The notes beneath the pieces were generated by a model. That model did no database searches, was not told the origin of the DNA, and saw only the letters and a program-made list of their open reading frames with translations. Below, piece after piece: positions 19,612 through 27,740 of a DNA stretch of 64,000 nt. Both the position numbers and the translations under genes were made by a program. The DNA lies in contig NZ_JBANET010000009.1 in NCBI RefSeq assembly GCF_037026685.1, positions 62,001 through 126,000 of the forward strand, in the 5' to 3' direction. Each line of letters starts with the position of its first letter. Positions within the stretch are counted from its first letter, which is position 1. This DNA is from Orrella sp037026685 (GTDB lineage: Bacteria; Pseudomonadota; Gammaproteobacteria; Burkholderiales; Burkholderiaceae_B).

Positions 19612-20090
19612 GCGGCAGGGCCCGGCCCCTTGGGCACCAGCGGCAGCGGCATTTCCTTGAGCCGGCGCAGCACGAACGAGGACTTGCTGTGCCGGATGCC
19701 GGGGATGCGGTAGAGCTGCTCGCGCAGCAGCCGTTCGTAGTCGCGCGTGTCCCGCACGGCGATGCGGATGAAATAGTCGTAGTCGCCCGATACCAGGAAG
19801 GCCTCGAGAACCTCGGGGATGTCGGCCAGGGCCCGGCCGAACTCGTACAGCGTCTCTTCGCTGTGGCTCTCCAGCGTCACATGCACGATGACCGTGTCCA
19901 TGTAGCCGAGCATGGCCGGATCGATGTCCACCGTATAGCCGCGTATCACGCCGGCCGTTTCCATGCGCTTGATGCGGTTCCAGCACGGCGTGGACGACAG
20001 GCCCACCGCCGCGCCGATCTCGTTCAGGCTGGCGCGCGCATTGCCTTGCAGCACCTTCAGTATGGCCAGGTCGAACTTGTCCAGGTTCAT
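19599..20090 (-). CDS. Lrp/AsnC-family regulator, divergent from acetolactate synthase
   Basis: A 163-residue Lrp/AsnC protein: helix-turn-helix in residues 1-60 (FDLAILKVLQGNARASLNEI then LSSTPCWNRIKRMETAGVI) and RAM domain with AFLVSGDYDYFIRIAV. It is clearly a different paralogue from the one at 10508. The start MNLDKFDL is chosen because family N-termini begin there; only a weak AAGAA site precedes it. It is divergent from the acetolactate synthase gene across 102 bp and overlaps the end of lldD by 13 bp on the opposite strand, so it can plausibly respond to branched-chain amino acids and control the synthase. That control is inference. Confidence 0.92.
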   Translation of the reverse strand: MNLDKFDLAILKVLQGNARASLNEIGAAVGLSSTPCWNRIKRMETAGVIRGYTVDIDPAMLGYMDTVIVHVTLESHSEETLYEFGRALADIPEVLEAFLVSGDYDYFIRIAVRDTRDYERLLREQLYRIPGIRHSKSSFVLRRLKEMPLPLVPKGPGPAAQAG

Positions 20091-20117
20091 TTTTCTTGCA
20101 TGGCGCCAGTTCAAGGA

Positions 20118-20133
20118 ATGATTTTCCAATCAT
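20118..20133. promoter_or_regulatory. Candidate Lrp operator
   Basis: ATGATT-TTCC-AATCAT, a perfect 6-bp-arm dyad in the middle of the 102-bp divergent region between the second Lrp gene and acetolactate synthase. AT-rich dyads of this size are typical of Lrp-family sites. It lies about 48 bp upstream of the synthase -10 box. Confidence 0.4.
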
Positions 20134-20180
20134 ACCGGTTATGGCTGGAAAAGAAGAGAAATATTCCGGGGTTTCATCCC

Positions 20181-20186
20181 TAGAAT
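20181..20186 (+). promoter_or_regulatory. -10 box directly in front of the acetolactate synthase start codon
   Basis: TAGAAT is followed by only six bases before the ATG at 20193, so the expected transcription start coincides with the A of the start codon. No Shine-Dalgarno sequence exists upstream of the ATG. No good -35 box is visible, which would fit activation by the neighbouring Lrp protein. Confidence 0.5.
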
Positions 20187-20192
20187 GTTCAC

Positions 20193-22040
20193 ATGAACGA
20201 TCGCCTCCACTCCGCCGCCCTGGCCAGCCTGGCCGCCCCGTCCCCGGACGCCTCCCAACCGCCTGCCGCCCGCAACGGCGCGCAGATCCTGCTGGACACC
20301 CTGATCGAATGCGGCGTGGACACGGTCTTCGGCTACCCGGGCGGGGCCGTGCTGCCGCTGTATGACGCGCTGCATGCCGAACCGCGCCTGCGCCACGTGC
20401 TGGTGCGCCACGAGCAGGCGGCCGTGCATGCGGCCGAGGGCTACGCCCGCACCACCGGGCGGACCGGCGTGGTGCTGGTCACCTCGGGGCCCGGGATGGC
20501 CAACACCACCTCGGGGCTGCTCGATGCCATGTGCGACTCCATCCCGGTGCTGTGCATCAGCGGCCAGGTGGCGACCACGGCCATCGGCACCGACGCCTTC
20601 CAGGAGTGCGATGCGCTGGGCATCTCGCGTTCGATCACCAAGTGGAATACGCAGGTGCAGGCGGCTGCCGACGTGGCCGACGTGGTGCGCCGCGCGATGG
20701 CGCTGACCCGCCAGGGCCGGCCCGGGCCGGTGCTGGTGGACGTGCCCAAGGACGTGCAGCTGGCCCTGCCGGCCCACGGCGGCGTGATGGAGGCGGCGCA
20801 CACGCAGGCCGCGCAGGCCCGGGCGCGCCGCCATGCCCGCCGCGCCACCCCCAAGCTGCCGGCCTCGGCGCTGCGCCGCGCCGCGCAGATGATCCGCGAG
20901 GCGCGCCGGCCGGTGTTCTATGGCGGGGGCGGGCTGATCAATTCGGGCACCGCCGCCTGCCAGGCCTATACGCAGCTGGTGCGCGAGACCGGCGCGCCCT
21001 GCACGCTTACGTTGATGGGCCTGGGCGCGTTTCCGGCCAGCGATCCGCAGTTCGTCGGCATGCTGGGCATGCACGGCACGCTGGAGGCCAACCTGGCCAT
21101 GCACGAGGCCGACCTGGTGGTCTGCGTGGGCGCGCGTTTTGACGACCGCATCACCGGCAAGCTTTCCGAGTTCTGCCCGCACGCGCGCAAGATACACCTG
21201 GACATCGACCCGACCTCCATCAACAAGGTGGTGCGTGTGGACGTGGCCATGGTGGGAGACTGCGAGCCGCTGCTGCTGGCGCTGCGCGAGGCCGTGGCCG
21301 CGCCGGGGCCCTTGCCGGCCGCGCGGCTGGATGATTGGTGGGCGCGCATCGGCCGCTGGCGCGCGCGCGACTGCCTGGCGTACACGCCCGATGCCGCGCG
21401 CATCCTGCCCCAGCACCTGATGCATACGCTGGACGCGGCGCTGGCCGGGCGCCAGGCCATCGTCTCCACCGACGTGGGCCAGCACCAGATGTGGGCGGCG
21501 CAATACCTGAAGTTCGATGCGCCCTACCGCTGGCTGACCTCCGGCGGCGCCGGCACCATGGGCTACGGCCTGCCGGCCGCCCTGGGCGCGCAGGTGGCCC
21601 ACCCCGGCCGCACCGTGGTGTGCGTCAGCGGCGATGCCTCGGTGCTGATGAACATCCAGGAGCTGGCCACCGCGCGCCAGCACCGCTGCCCGGTCAAGGT
21701 CGTGCTGTGCAACAACGGCTACATGGGCATGGTGCGCCAGTGGCAGGAGCTTATCCACGGCGGGCGGCTCAGCCACAGCTACAACGAATCGCTGCCGGAC
21801 TTCGTGGCGCTGGCACGCGCCTTCGGCTGGGGCGCCGCCCGCGTGGAGCATCCCTCGCAGCTGCAGGCCGCGCTGGACGAATGCCTGGCCTACGACGGCC
21901 CGTATTTCCTGGACGTGGTGGTGGCCCAGCAATCCAATTGCTTTCCCATGATGCCCGCGGGCGTGGGGCATCACCGGATCATGCTGGCCGAGGATCTTTG
22001 GTACGAGGACAGCGAAGCGCCGGCTTGCGCGGGCGCTTGA
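20193..22040 (+). CDS. Acetolactate synthase large (catalytic) subunit
   Basis: A 615-residue thiamine-diphosphate enzyme that condenses two pyruvates, or pyruvate with 2-oxobutyrate, in branched-chain amino-acid synthesis. Visible landmarks are VDTVFGYPGGAVLPLYDAL, the catalytic Glu in RHEQAAVHAAEGYART near residue 75, and the ThDP/Mg motif CVSGDASVLMN to VVLCNNGYMGMVRQW from about residue 478. The middle domain has the FAD-region patterns of biosynthetic AHAS. The first 30 residues are a Ser/Ala/Pro-rich extension. No small regulatory subunit (IlvN/IlvH) is next to it, so it is probably a second, stand-alone copy beside the usual ilvIH. Divergent from an Lrp regulator. Confidence 0.92.
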   Translation: MNDRLHSAALASLAAPSPDASQPPAARNGAQILLDTLIECGVDTVFGYPGGAVLPLYDALHAEPRLRHVLVRHEQAAVHAAEGYARTTGRTGVVLVTSGPGMANTTSGLLDAMCDSIPVLCISGQVATTAIGTDAFQECDALGISRSITKWNTQVQAAADVADVVRRAMALTRQGRPGPVLVDVPKDVQLALPAHGGVMEAAHTQAAQARARRHARRATPKLPASALRRAAQMIREARRPVFYGGGGLINSGTAACQAYTQLVRETGAPCTLTLMGLGAFPASDPQFVGMLGMHGTLEANLAMHEADLVVCVGARFDDRITGKLSEFCPHARKIHLDIDPTSINKVVRVDVAMVGDCEPLLLALREAVAAPGPLPAARLDDWWARIGRWRARDCLAYTPDAARILPQHLMHTLDAALAGRQAIVSTDVGQHQMWAAQYLKFDAPYRWLTSGGAGTMGYGLPAALGAQVAHPGRTVVCVSGDASVLMNIQELATARQHRCPVKVVLCNNGYMGMVRQWQELIHGGRLSHSYNESLPDFVALARAFGWGAARVEHPSQLQAALDECLAYDGPYFLDVVVAQQSNCFPMMPAGVGHHRIMLAEDLWYEDSEAPACAGA

Positions 22041-22058
22041 TGCCGCGCCGCCACAGGC

Positions 22059-23006
22059 CTAGCCGGCCGGCGCGGCCTGCGGCAGCAGCCGCACGCCCTG
22101 CCAGCGCCCGCTGTGCACCAGCTGGCGGATCAGTTCGCACAGCAAGGCCTGGACCACCTGGCAGGTGCGGCTCAATTGCGCGACCTGCGAGACGCACAGC
22201 GACATGCGGCGGGTAAAGGCCAGGTCCGAGAATGGCCGCACGGCCAGCGCCGGCGCGGCGCCTTCATGGGATTCGGCGATGGCCGACCAGGGCAGCAGCG
22301 TACAGCCGATGCCGGCCCGCACGGCGGCCAGCAGGATGGAGGCCGCGCTGGTTTCGGCCGCCAGCTTCAGCGGCAGGTTGGCGCGGCCCAGGGCCTGTTC
22401 GTAGAGCACGCGGATGGAATTCGGAAAGCTGGGCAGCATCAGCGGCAGCGCGGCCACCTCGGCCAGCGACACCGGTCCGCGGCCCGGATGGGCCGGGCCG
22501 CACACCAGCATGACGTCCTCGTCCAGGATGGGCGTGACGCGCATGCCCGGCCGGGGCCGCACCTCCATCGCCACGGCGATGTCGGTCTTTTGCTGCGCCA
22601 CCGCCTCGGCCAGTTCGGCGGTGGCGCCCTCGACCAGTTCGAGCTGGATCTCGGGATAGTCGCGCGAGACCGCCTGCAGCAGCGGCACGGCCAGGATCCG
22701 CGAGGTGCTGGTGGGCAGTCCCACGGTGACGTGGCCGGCCGGCGTATCGAAGCCCTGCTGCACGGCCGATTTGGCGTCCTCCAGCTGCCGCAGGATGGCC
22801 TTGGCCTGGCGGTACAGGATTTCGCCGGCCTCGGTGGCGCGCGCGCCGGTCGGGCCGCGCACCAGCAGCGGCGTGCCCAGCTCGTCCTCGAGCTTGGCCA
22901 CGTGCTGGCTCAGCGAGGGCTGGGCCACGTGCAGCGCCTGGGAGGCCGCCGTGATGCTTTCCAGTTCGACGATTCGGGTGTAGTAGCGCAGTTGCCGCAG
23001 GTCCAT
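22059..23006 (-). CDS. LysR-family regulator, downstream of a CocE-type hydrolase
   Basis: A 315-residue LysR-type regulator with the helix-turn-helix MDLRQLRYYTRIVELESITA ... QPSLSQHVAKLEDELG and an effector domain that begins GHVTVGLPTSTSR, the pattern of the Nac/CbbR-like group with the GLP motif. It lies 61 bp downstream of the CocE/NonD hydrolase gene on the same strand, and the hydrolase promoter region contains a perfect palindrome with the ATAAC/GTTAT half-sites expected for a LysR protein, so this gene probably encodes the factor that controls the hydrolase/Bug pair. Convergent with acetolactate synthase (18 bp apart). Confidence 0.9.
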   Translation of the reverse strand: MDLRQLRYYTRIVELESITAASQALHVAQPSLSQHVAKLEDELGTPLLVRGPTGARATEAGEILYRQAKAILRQLEDAKSAVQQGFDTPAGHVTVGLPTSTSRILAVPLLQAVSRDYPEIQLELVEGATAELAEAVAQQKTDIAVAMEVRPRPGMRVTPILDEDVMLVCGPAHPGRGPVSLAEVAALPLMLPSFPNSIRVLYEQALGRANLPLKLAAETSAASILLAAVRAGIGCTLLPWSAIAESHEGAAPALAVRPFSDLAFTRRMSLCVSQVAQLSRTCQVVQALLCELIRQLVHSGRWQGVRLLPQAAPAG

Positions 23007-23067
23007 TGCCTAGGTGCCCGGTCCATGGTGTTTCCCTGCTGTGTAACACGGCCGGCCGCGCGCGGGC

Positions 23068-24897
23068 TCACGGCGCCAGGGGCAACACCAGTTCGGTGCC
23101 CTGCAGCCCGCCCAGCGCCAGGGTCACGCGCGGCGGCCGCCCGGGCGGGGTCTGGGGAAAGTGGCCGTCGTCCGCCCCGGCGATCGACAGCCGCAGGCGG
23201 CTGCCCGGCTGCAGCGTCCAGGCCACCGGCAGCAGCGGGATCTCGAAAGTCTCCGTACGTCCCGGGGTCAGGCGCTGTGCGTCGGCGCGGCTGTAGCGCC
23301 GGTAGGGCCAGCAGGTCCGGTAGTGGGGCGGGGCCTGGGCCGTGGTCCGGTGCAGGGCCCGCAGCATGCCTTCGGTGATGTAGCGCACGCTGCCATCGGG
23401 CAGTACCTCGGACAGGTATGCGAAGAACGCCGCATCGCCCTGGTCCGCGGCGGCGCGCAGCCGCAGCAGCGGGTGGCCGCACAGGGCGAGCGGGGCCTGC
23501 AGCGGCTCGGTGTCGAAGGCCGGCAGCGCCGCGCAGCGCTCGGCCCAGTCCGGGTAATAGTCTTCGATGTTGGCCGCGCCCAGGCGCTCGTAGCGGGTAT
23601 GGCGTCCGCTGCTCCAGTCGTAGCGGGTGGCCAGCACGCGCTGCGCGGCCTGGGCCGGCGCAGCTTGCAGCCGGCCTTGCGCATCGGCGTGCAGCGTGGC
23701 CTGGGCCGCGCAGGGCGGCCATTGCCCGGCGGCGCGCCAGCATTCGTCGTGCATGCTGAAGTAGTGCACCGGGGCTTCCTGCTCCAGGCCGGTCCGGCGG
23801 CCCATCAGGTGCTGGTCGAAAAAGCGCAGCACCTCGGCCAGCAGCGGGAACGCGCTGGCCGGCTGCGCGCGCCAGGGCGAGACATTGGTGCGCGCGCCGT
23901 GATCCCAGGGGCCGAGCAGCAGCCGGTCGTGCGGGCCGGCCAGGCTCAGGTAGCGCGAGATCGCGCCGTTGGCGTAGCCGCCGCCGTCGTACCAGCCCGA
24001 GATGGAATAGACCGCGACCTCGGGCCCGATCCCCGCATGGTAGTGACAGGGGCTGCAGGCGGCGATGTCCAGGGCCGCATCGTGCAGGGATGCCTCGTCG
24101 CGGAAAACGAACTGCGGCGCCAGTTCGGCCATGCTGAAGTTGTGGCGGTGCTCGGCCAGCGCCTGGGCAAGCAGGCTGCCGTCGGCGTCCTCGTCCACCG
24201 GTTGCGGGCCTTGCAGGCGCGGGTCGTTGAAATAGGGATAGCGGGCAAGCAGGTCGCGCCTATTCTGGTCCAGGGCTTTCATCAGCGTGTCGTAGTCCTC
24301 GACCCAGACCCGCGATAGCAGGCCGCCGGGATAGAGCTGCTCGGCATAGATGTCCGAGACGGCGAACAGCGGCGCGATGGCGCGCACGGCGGGATGGCCC
24401 GAGCCGGCCAGAAAGACGGCGGCCGCGCCCAGGTAGGAGATGCCGGTCGAGCCGATCACGCCGTTGGACCAGGGCTGCTGCACGATCCAGTCGGCGATCT
24501 GGGCATAGTCGGCGGCCTCGGCCGGCGAGCGCAGGGCATCACGCGTGCCGAAGCTCGCGCCGGTGCCGCGCACGTCCGCCACCACCACGGCGTAGCCGCG
24601 CGGCACGAACATGTCGCGGTACTTGGCCGCGTTGGGCGAGGGTTCGGCCGAGCCCGGCGGCTGGACGCGAAAGCGCCGGTTGTAGGGCGTGAAGATGGCG
24701 ACCGTGGGAAAGGACGCGGGCGATGCGCCCGCGCCGCCGTCGGGCAGGTAGACGTCCACCGCGATCCGGCAGCCGTCGCGCATCGGGACATAGACCGACA
24801 GCGGCCGCGCGGGCAGCGCATGGGTGGCGGGCCGCTCGCTCAGGTAGCGGGAAGGAGGCAGGTGCCAGGCGTTGCCGGCGAGGTCGTGATCGGACAT
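23068..24897 (-). CDS. CocE/NonD-family serine hydrolase (X-Pro dipeptidyl-peptidase-like)
   Basis: A 609-residue alpha/beta hydrolase of the CocE/NonD (peptidase S15) family, which cleaves esters or amides; family members include cocaine esterase and acyl-amino-acid ester hydrolases. The catalytic serine sits in GSTGISYLGAAAVFLAG (near residue 150), after ADVRGTGASFG; the catalytic His lies in LLLGPWDHGART, followed by the lid region. The C-terminal 180 residues form the jelly-roll domain with TPGRTETFEIPLLPVAWTL and GSRLRLSIAGAD. The start at 24897 is chosen for family alignment; the longer frame would begin inside the palindromic operator. No signal peptide is evident. Divergent from a Bug receptor, which may import its product or substrate. 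Confidence 0.85.
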   Translation of the reverse strand: MSDHDLAGNAWHLPPSRYLSERPATHALPARPLSVYVPMRDGCRIAVDVYLPDGGAGASPASFPTVAIFTPYNRRFRVQPPGSAEPSPNAAKYRDMFVPRGYAVVVADVRGTGASFGTRDALRSPAEAADYAQIADWIVQQPWSNGVIGSTGISYLGAAAVFLAGSGHPAVRAIAPLFAVSDIYAEQLYPGGLLSRVWVEDYDTLMKALDQNRRDLLARYPYFNDPRLQGPQPVDEDADGSLLAQALAEHRHNFSMAELAPQFVFRDEASLHDAALDIAACSPCHYHAGIGPEVAVYSISGWYDGGGYANGAISRYLSLAGPHDRLLLGPWDHGARTNVSPWRAQPASAFPLLAEVLRFFDQHLMGRRTGLEQEAPVHYFSMHDECWRAAGQWPPCAAQATLHADAQGRLQAAPAQAAQRVLATRYDWSSGRHTRYERLGAANIEDYYPDWAERCAALPAFDTEPLQAPLALCGHPLLRLRAAADQGDAAFFAYLSEVLPDGSVRYITEGMLRALHRTTAQAPPHYRTCWPYRRYSRADAQRLTPGRTETFEIPLLPVAWTLQPGSRLRLSIAGADDGHFPQTPPGRPPRVTLALGGLQGTELVLPLAP

Positions 24898-24963
24898 GGG
24901 AGACAGGCTTGCGGTGTGGCGAACCGCGCCGATGATACGTAGCGCGGCGCGGCGCCCTGAAAA

Positions 24964-24995
24964 ACGAAATAACGATGGCCCCATCGTTATTTCGT
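24964..24995. promoter_or_regulatory. Perfect 15-bp-arm palindrome, probable LysR-type operator
   Basis: ACGAAATAACGATGG, a 2-nt CC centre, and the exact reverse complement CCATCGTTATTTCGT. It lies in the 196-bp gap between the divergent CocE-hydrolase and Bug genes and ends a few bases upstream of the Bug -35 box. The inner ATAAC...GTTAT half-sites fit the T-N11-A layout of LysR operators. It is not followed by a T-run and lies upstream of both start codons, so a terminator role is unlikely. Confidence 0.65.
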
Positions 24996-24997
24996 AT

Positions 24998-25027
24998 TTG
25001 TTGCCGCGCCCCGCCGCTTCCTAGAAT
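24998..25027 (+). promoter_or_regulatory. Promoter of the Bug-receptor gene
   Basis: -35 TTGTTG (24998-25003) and -10 TAGAAT (25022-25027) with an 18-bp spacer. The palindrome at 24964-24995 abuts the -35 box, which is where an activating LysR protein usually sits. The leader would be about 60 nt long, with AGGGGAA as ribosome-binding site. Confidence 0.55.
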
Positions 25028-25093
25028 GCGGCAGCCTGCGAGCCAGCAGGCGGCGGCGTCCCGGCGCCGGCAACGATAGCCAGGGGAATACCT

Positions 25094-26074
25094 ATGCTCA
25101 GAAAAAACGTGCTTGCCTGCTTGGCAACCCTTGCGATGGCCGGCGCGGCGCTTGCGCCGGCCGCTGCGCAACCCTCCTATCCGGCCAGCCCGGTCAGGCT
25201 TGTCGTGCCGCAGTCGGCCGGTTCGGGTGGCGACGTGGTGGCCCGCCTGCTGGGCGAGAAGCTGGGCCAGCTGCTGGGCCAGCCCGTGGTGGTGGAAAAC
25301 CGGCCCGGCGCCAATGGCGTGATCGCGGCCTCGTTCGTGGCCAAGGCCCAGCCCGACGGCTATACGCTGCTGCTCAGCGGCTCGTCGCAGATGGTGTTCA
25401 ATCCGGCGCTGTACAAGAACCTTCCCTATGACCCGCAGCGCGATTTCACCTATGTCGCGCCGGTGGTCGATACGCCCTTCGTGCTGGTGGCCAGCAAGCA
25501 CAGCGGCCTGACGGCCTTCGAGCAGGTGGTCAAGGCGGCCCGCGAAAAGCCCGGCTCGCTGACCTATTCCAGCGCCGGGGCGGGCAATTCCACCCATCTT
25601 TCGACCGCGATGCTGGCCGACCAGGCCGGCATCGCGCTCCTGCACGTGCCTTTCAAGGGATCGGGTCCCGCGCTGAACGCGGTGATGGGCGGGCAGATCG
25701 ACCTGATGTCCAGCGTGGTAGGCGCCGCGCTGCCGCAGGTGCAGGCCGGCATGGTCAGGCCGCTGCTCATCATGGGCGCGGACCGCGTGGCCGAACTGCC
25801 CGGCGTGCCGACCGCGCAGTCGCTGGGACTGGACCTGCCCAAGCTGCCGAGCTGGTTTGCCTTGATGGGGCCGGCAGGCCTGCCCGGGCCGGTGGTCGAG
25901 CGCCTGGGCCAGGCCACGCGCGCGGCGCTGGCCGATCCGGAAATCGTCGCCAAGCTGCAGGCGCTGAACCTGTACGTGGTGCCGGGCACCGGCGGCGAAC
26001 TGGCCGACAGCGCCCGGCAGGACGCCAAGGTCTGGGGCGAACTGATCCAGCGCCTGGGCGTGCAGGTGGAATAG
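25094..26074 (+). CDS. Bug-family tripartite tricarboxylate transporter solute-binding protein
   Basis: A 326-residue periplasmic receptor of the Bug/TctC family. It has a signal peptide (CLATLAMAGAALAPAAAQ), a mature start PSYPASPVRLVVPQSAGSGG, then GQPVVVENRPGANGVIA and AQPDGYTLLLSGSS, and the second-lobe motif HVPFKGSGPALNAVMGGQID. No membrane subunits are nearby. The divergent hydrolase and the shared palindrome suggest that the imported compound is linked to the hydrolase substrate. Clearly distinct in sequence from the Bug protein encoded at 14969. The ligand is unknown. Confidence 0.92.
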   Translation: MLRKNVLACLATLAMAGAALAPAAAQPSYPASPVRLVVPQSAGSGGDVVARLLGEKLGQLLGQPVVVENRPGANGVIAASFVAKAQPDGYTLLLSGSSQMVFNPALYKNLPYDPQRDFTYVAPVVDTPFVLVASKHSGLTAFEQVVKAAREKPGSLTYSSAGAGNSTHLSTAMLADQAGIALLHVPFKGSGPALNAVMGGQIDLMSSVVGAALPQVQAGMVRPLLIMGADRVAELPGVPTAQSLGLDLPKLPSWFALMGPAGLPGPVVERLGQATRAALADPEIVAKLQALNLYVVPGTGGELADSARQDAKVWGELIQRLGVQVE

Positions 26075-26081
26075 GGGCAAG

Positions 26082-26115
26082 CTGCCCGGGCTGCCAGGCG
26101 AGGCAGCCCGGGCAG
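26082..26115. terminator. Long GC-rich hairpin between convergent Bug and SDR genes
   Basis: CTGCCCGGGCTGCC and its exact reverse complement GGCAGCCCGGGCAG, with a 6-nt loop, fill most of the 71 bp between two converging genes. No T-tract follows on either strand; it probably acts as a bidirectional termination or 3'-end stability element. Confidence 0.55.
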
Positions 26116-26145
26116 GGCATGCCTTGGGCCGCCGCAAACCGGCCT

Positions 26146-26907
26146 TCAGCCGTCCCGGTCCACCGCGAAGGGCGACCAGGCCTGGCGCACCGGCATGATC
26201 TCCAGCCGGTTGATGTTCAGGTGCGGCGGCAGCGAGGCCACGTAGAAGATCTGCTCGGCGATGTCCTCGGCCGACATGGGCGTGGTGCCGCGGTAGATCT
26301 TCTCGGCCGCGTCCTGGTTGCCCTTGTAGCGCACCAGCGAGAATTCGGTCTCGGCCATGCCGGGCGCGATGTCGGTCACCCGCACGCCGGTCTTGATCAG
26401 GTCGCAGCGCAGGTTGTAGCTGAACTGCTGCACGAAGGCCTTGGTGGCGCCGTACACGTGCCCGCCCGGATAGGGCCACTGGCCGGCCACCGAGCCGATG
26501 TTGATGATGCTGGCGCCCGCGCCCGTCTCGATCAGGCGCGGCAGCAGCGCATGGGTGACGTTGACCAGTCCCGTGACGTTGGTGTCGATCATGGTCTGCC
26601 AGTCTTGCAGCGCCACCTCCTGCGCGGGCTGGGCCGCAAGCGCCAGGCCGGCGTTGTTCACCAGGGTGGTGACGGCGGTAAAAGGCCCGGGCAGGGCCTG
26701 GACCATATCGGCCACGGCTTGCGCATCGCGCACGTCCAGCACGGCCGTGTGCACGGGCACCTGGCCTTGCAACTCCTGCTTGAGCGCTTCGAGCCGGTCG
26801 GCGCGCCGGCCGCAAAGAATCAACGACCAGCCGGCCGCGGCAAAGCGCCGGGCGCTGGCGCGCCCGAAGCCGGAGGTGGCGCCGGTGATGAAGACGACGG
26901 GTTTCAT
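26146..26907 (-). CDS. SDR-family NADP-dependent reductase (YdfG-like 3-hydroxy acid dehydrogenase)
   Basis: A 253-residue short-chain dehydrogenase/reductase. The cofactor motif FITGATSGFGRASARRFA is at the N-terminus, LCGRRADRLEAL favours NADP, NNAGLA follows, and the catalytic set is Ser (in IGSVAGQW), YGATK (Tyr, Lys). The sequence GMAETEFSLVRYKGN is characteristic of YdfG-like enzymes, which act on malonic semialdehyde, L-allo-threonine and serine. It lies 68 bp downstream of the amino-acid ABC ATPase gene on the same strand, so it may be the last gene of that operon and could reduce the semialdehyde formed by the nearby class III aminotransferase. Substrate is inference. Confidence 0.86.
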   Translation of the reverse strand: MKPVVFITGATSGFGRASARRFAAAGWSLILCGRRADRLEALKQELQGQVPVHTAVLDVRDAQAVADMVQALPGPFTAVTTLVNNAGLALAAQPAQEVALQDWQTMIDTNVTGLVNVTHALLPRLIETGAGASIINIGSVAGQWPYPGGHVYGATKAFVQQFSYNLRCDLIKTGVRVTDIAPGMAETEFSLVRYKGNQDAAEKIYRGTTPMSAEDIAEQIFYVASLPPHLNINRLEIMPVRQAWSPFAVDRDG

Positions 26908-26975
26908 GGGTCTGGCTTTCTCTGTTGGGTTGACGAAAGGCGCCGCGGGGCGAGAGCCCGCGCGGGCAAGGCGGG

Positions 26976-27740
26976 TCAGTCCTTGCGCTCGAGGAACTTG
27001 CGCACCCGTTCGGTGGCCGGGCGGGAAAAGAAGCTTTCCGGATCGCCCCGCTCGATGATCTGGCCGCGGTCCAGGAATACGACCTGGTCGGACACCGCGC
27101 GGGCGAAATCCATCTCGTGCGTGACCACCATCATCGTATAGCCATCGGCCGACAGGGTGCGCATGACTTCCAGCACCTCGCCCACCCGCTCCGGATCCAG
27201 GGCCGAAGTGGGCTCGTCGAACAGCAGCACCTGCGGCTCGATGGCCAGCACCCGGGCGATCGCCACGCGCTGCTTCTGTCCGCCCGAGAGCGTGTGCGGA
27301 TATTGCGCGGCCTTTTCGGCCAGGCCGACCTTATCGAGCAGCGCCAGCGCTTTCTCGCGCGCCTGGGCGCGCGGCACGCCCTGCACGTGCACCGGCACTT
27401 CCATCACGTTCTGCAGCACGTTGAAGTGCGGCCACAGGTTAAAGCCCTGGAACACCATGCCGGTGCGCGCGCGGGCGGCGGCCAGCTGGCGCGCGCGCAT
27501 GGGCTTGCCGGTGCGCTCGTCCACGCCCATGCGGTGGCCGGCCACGTAGACCTCGCCGCGGTCGGGCTGCTCCAGCCAGTTGATGCAGCGCAAAAGCGTG
27601 GACTTGCCCGAGCCCGAGGAGCCCAGGATGCTGATTACCTCGCCCTTGCGCACGGTCATGTCGATGTCGCGCAGCACCTCGTAGCCATCGAAGCTCTTGG
27701 ACAGGCGCCGGATATGTACGGCAGGGATCTCGTCATTCAT
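26976..27740 (-). CDS. Polar amino-acid ABC transporter ATP-binding protein
   Basis: A 254-residue ATPase of the HisP/GlnQ class that energises amino-acid import. Walker A is ILGSSGSGKSTLLRC (around residue 40), the Q-loop follows in GMVFQGFNLWPHF, the ABC signature is LSGGQKQRVAIARVL and Walker B VLLFDEPTSALD, with the switch His in VVTHEMDFA. GFNLWPHFNVLQNV is the pattern of polar amino-acid importers. Its start overlaps the preceding permease stop by 8 bp, so it is translationally coupled in the order receptor, permease, permease, ATPase. The substrate amino acid is not evident. Confidence 0.94.
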   Translation of the reverse strand: MNDEIPAVHIRRLSKSFDGYEVLRDIDMTVRKGEVISILGSSGSGKSTLLRCINWLEQPDRGEVYVAGHRMGVDERTGKPMRARQLAAARARTGMVFQGFNLWPHFNVLQNVMEVPVHVQGVPRAQAREKALALLDKVGLAEKAAQYPHTLSGGQKQRVAIARVLAIEPQVLLFDEPTSALDPERVGEVLEVMRTLSADGYTMMVVTHEMDFARAVSDQVVFLDRGQIIERGDPESFFSRPATERVRKFLERKD

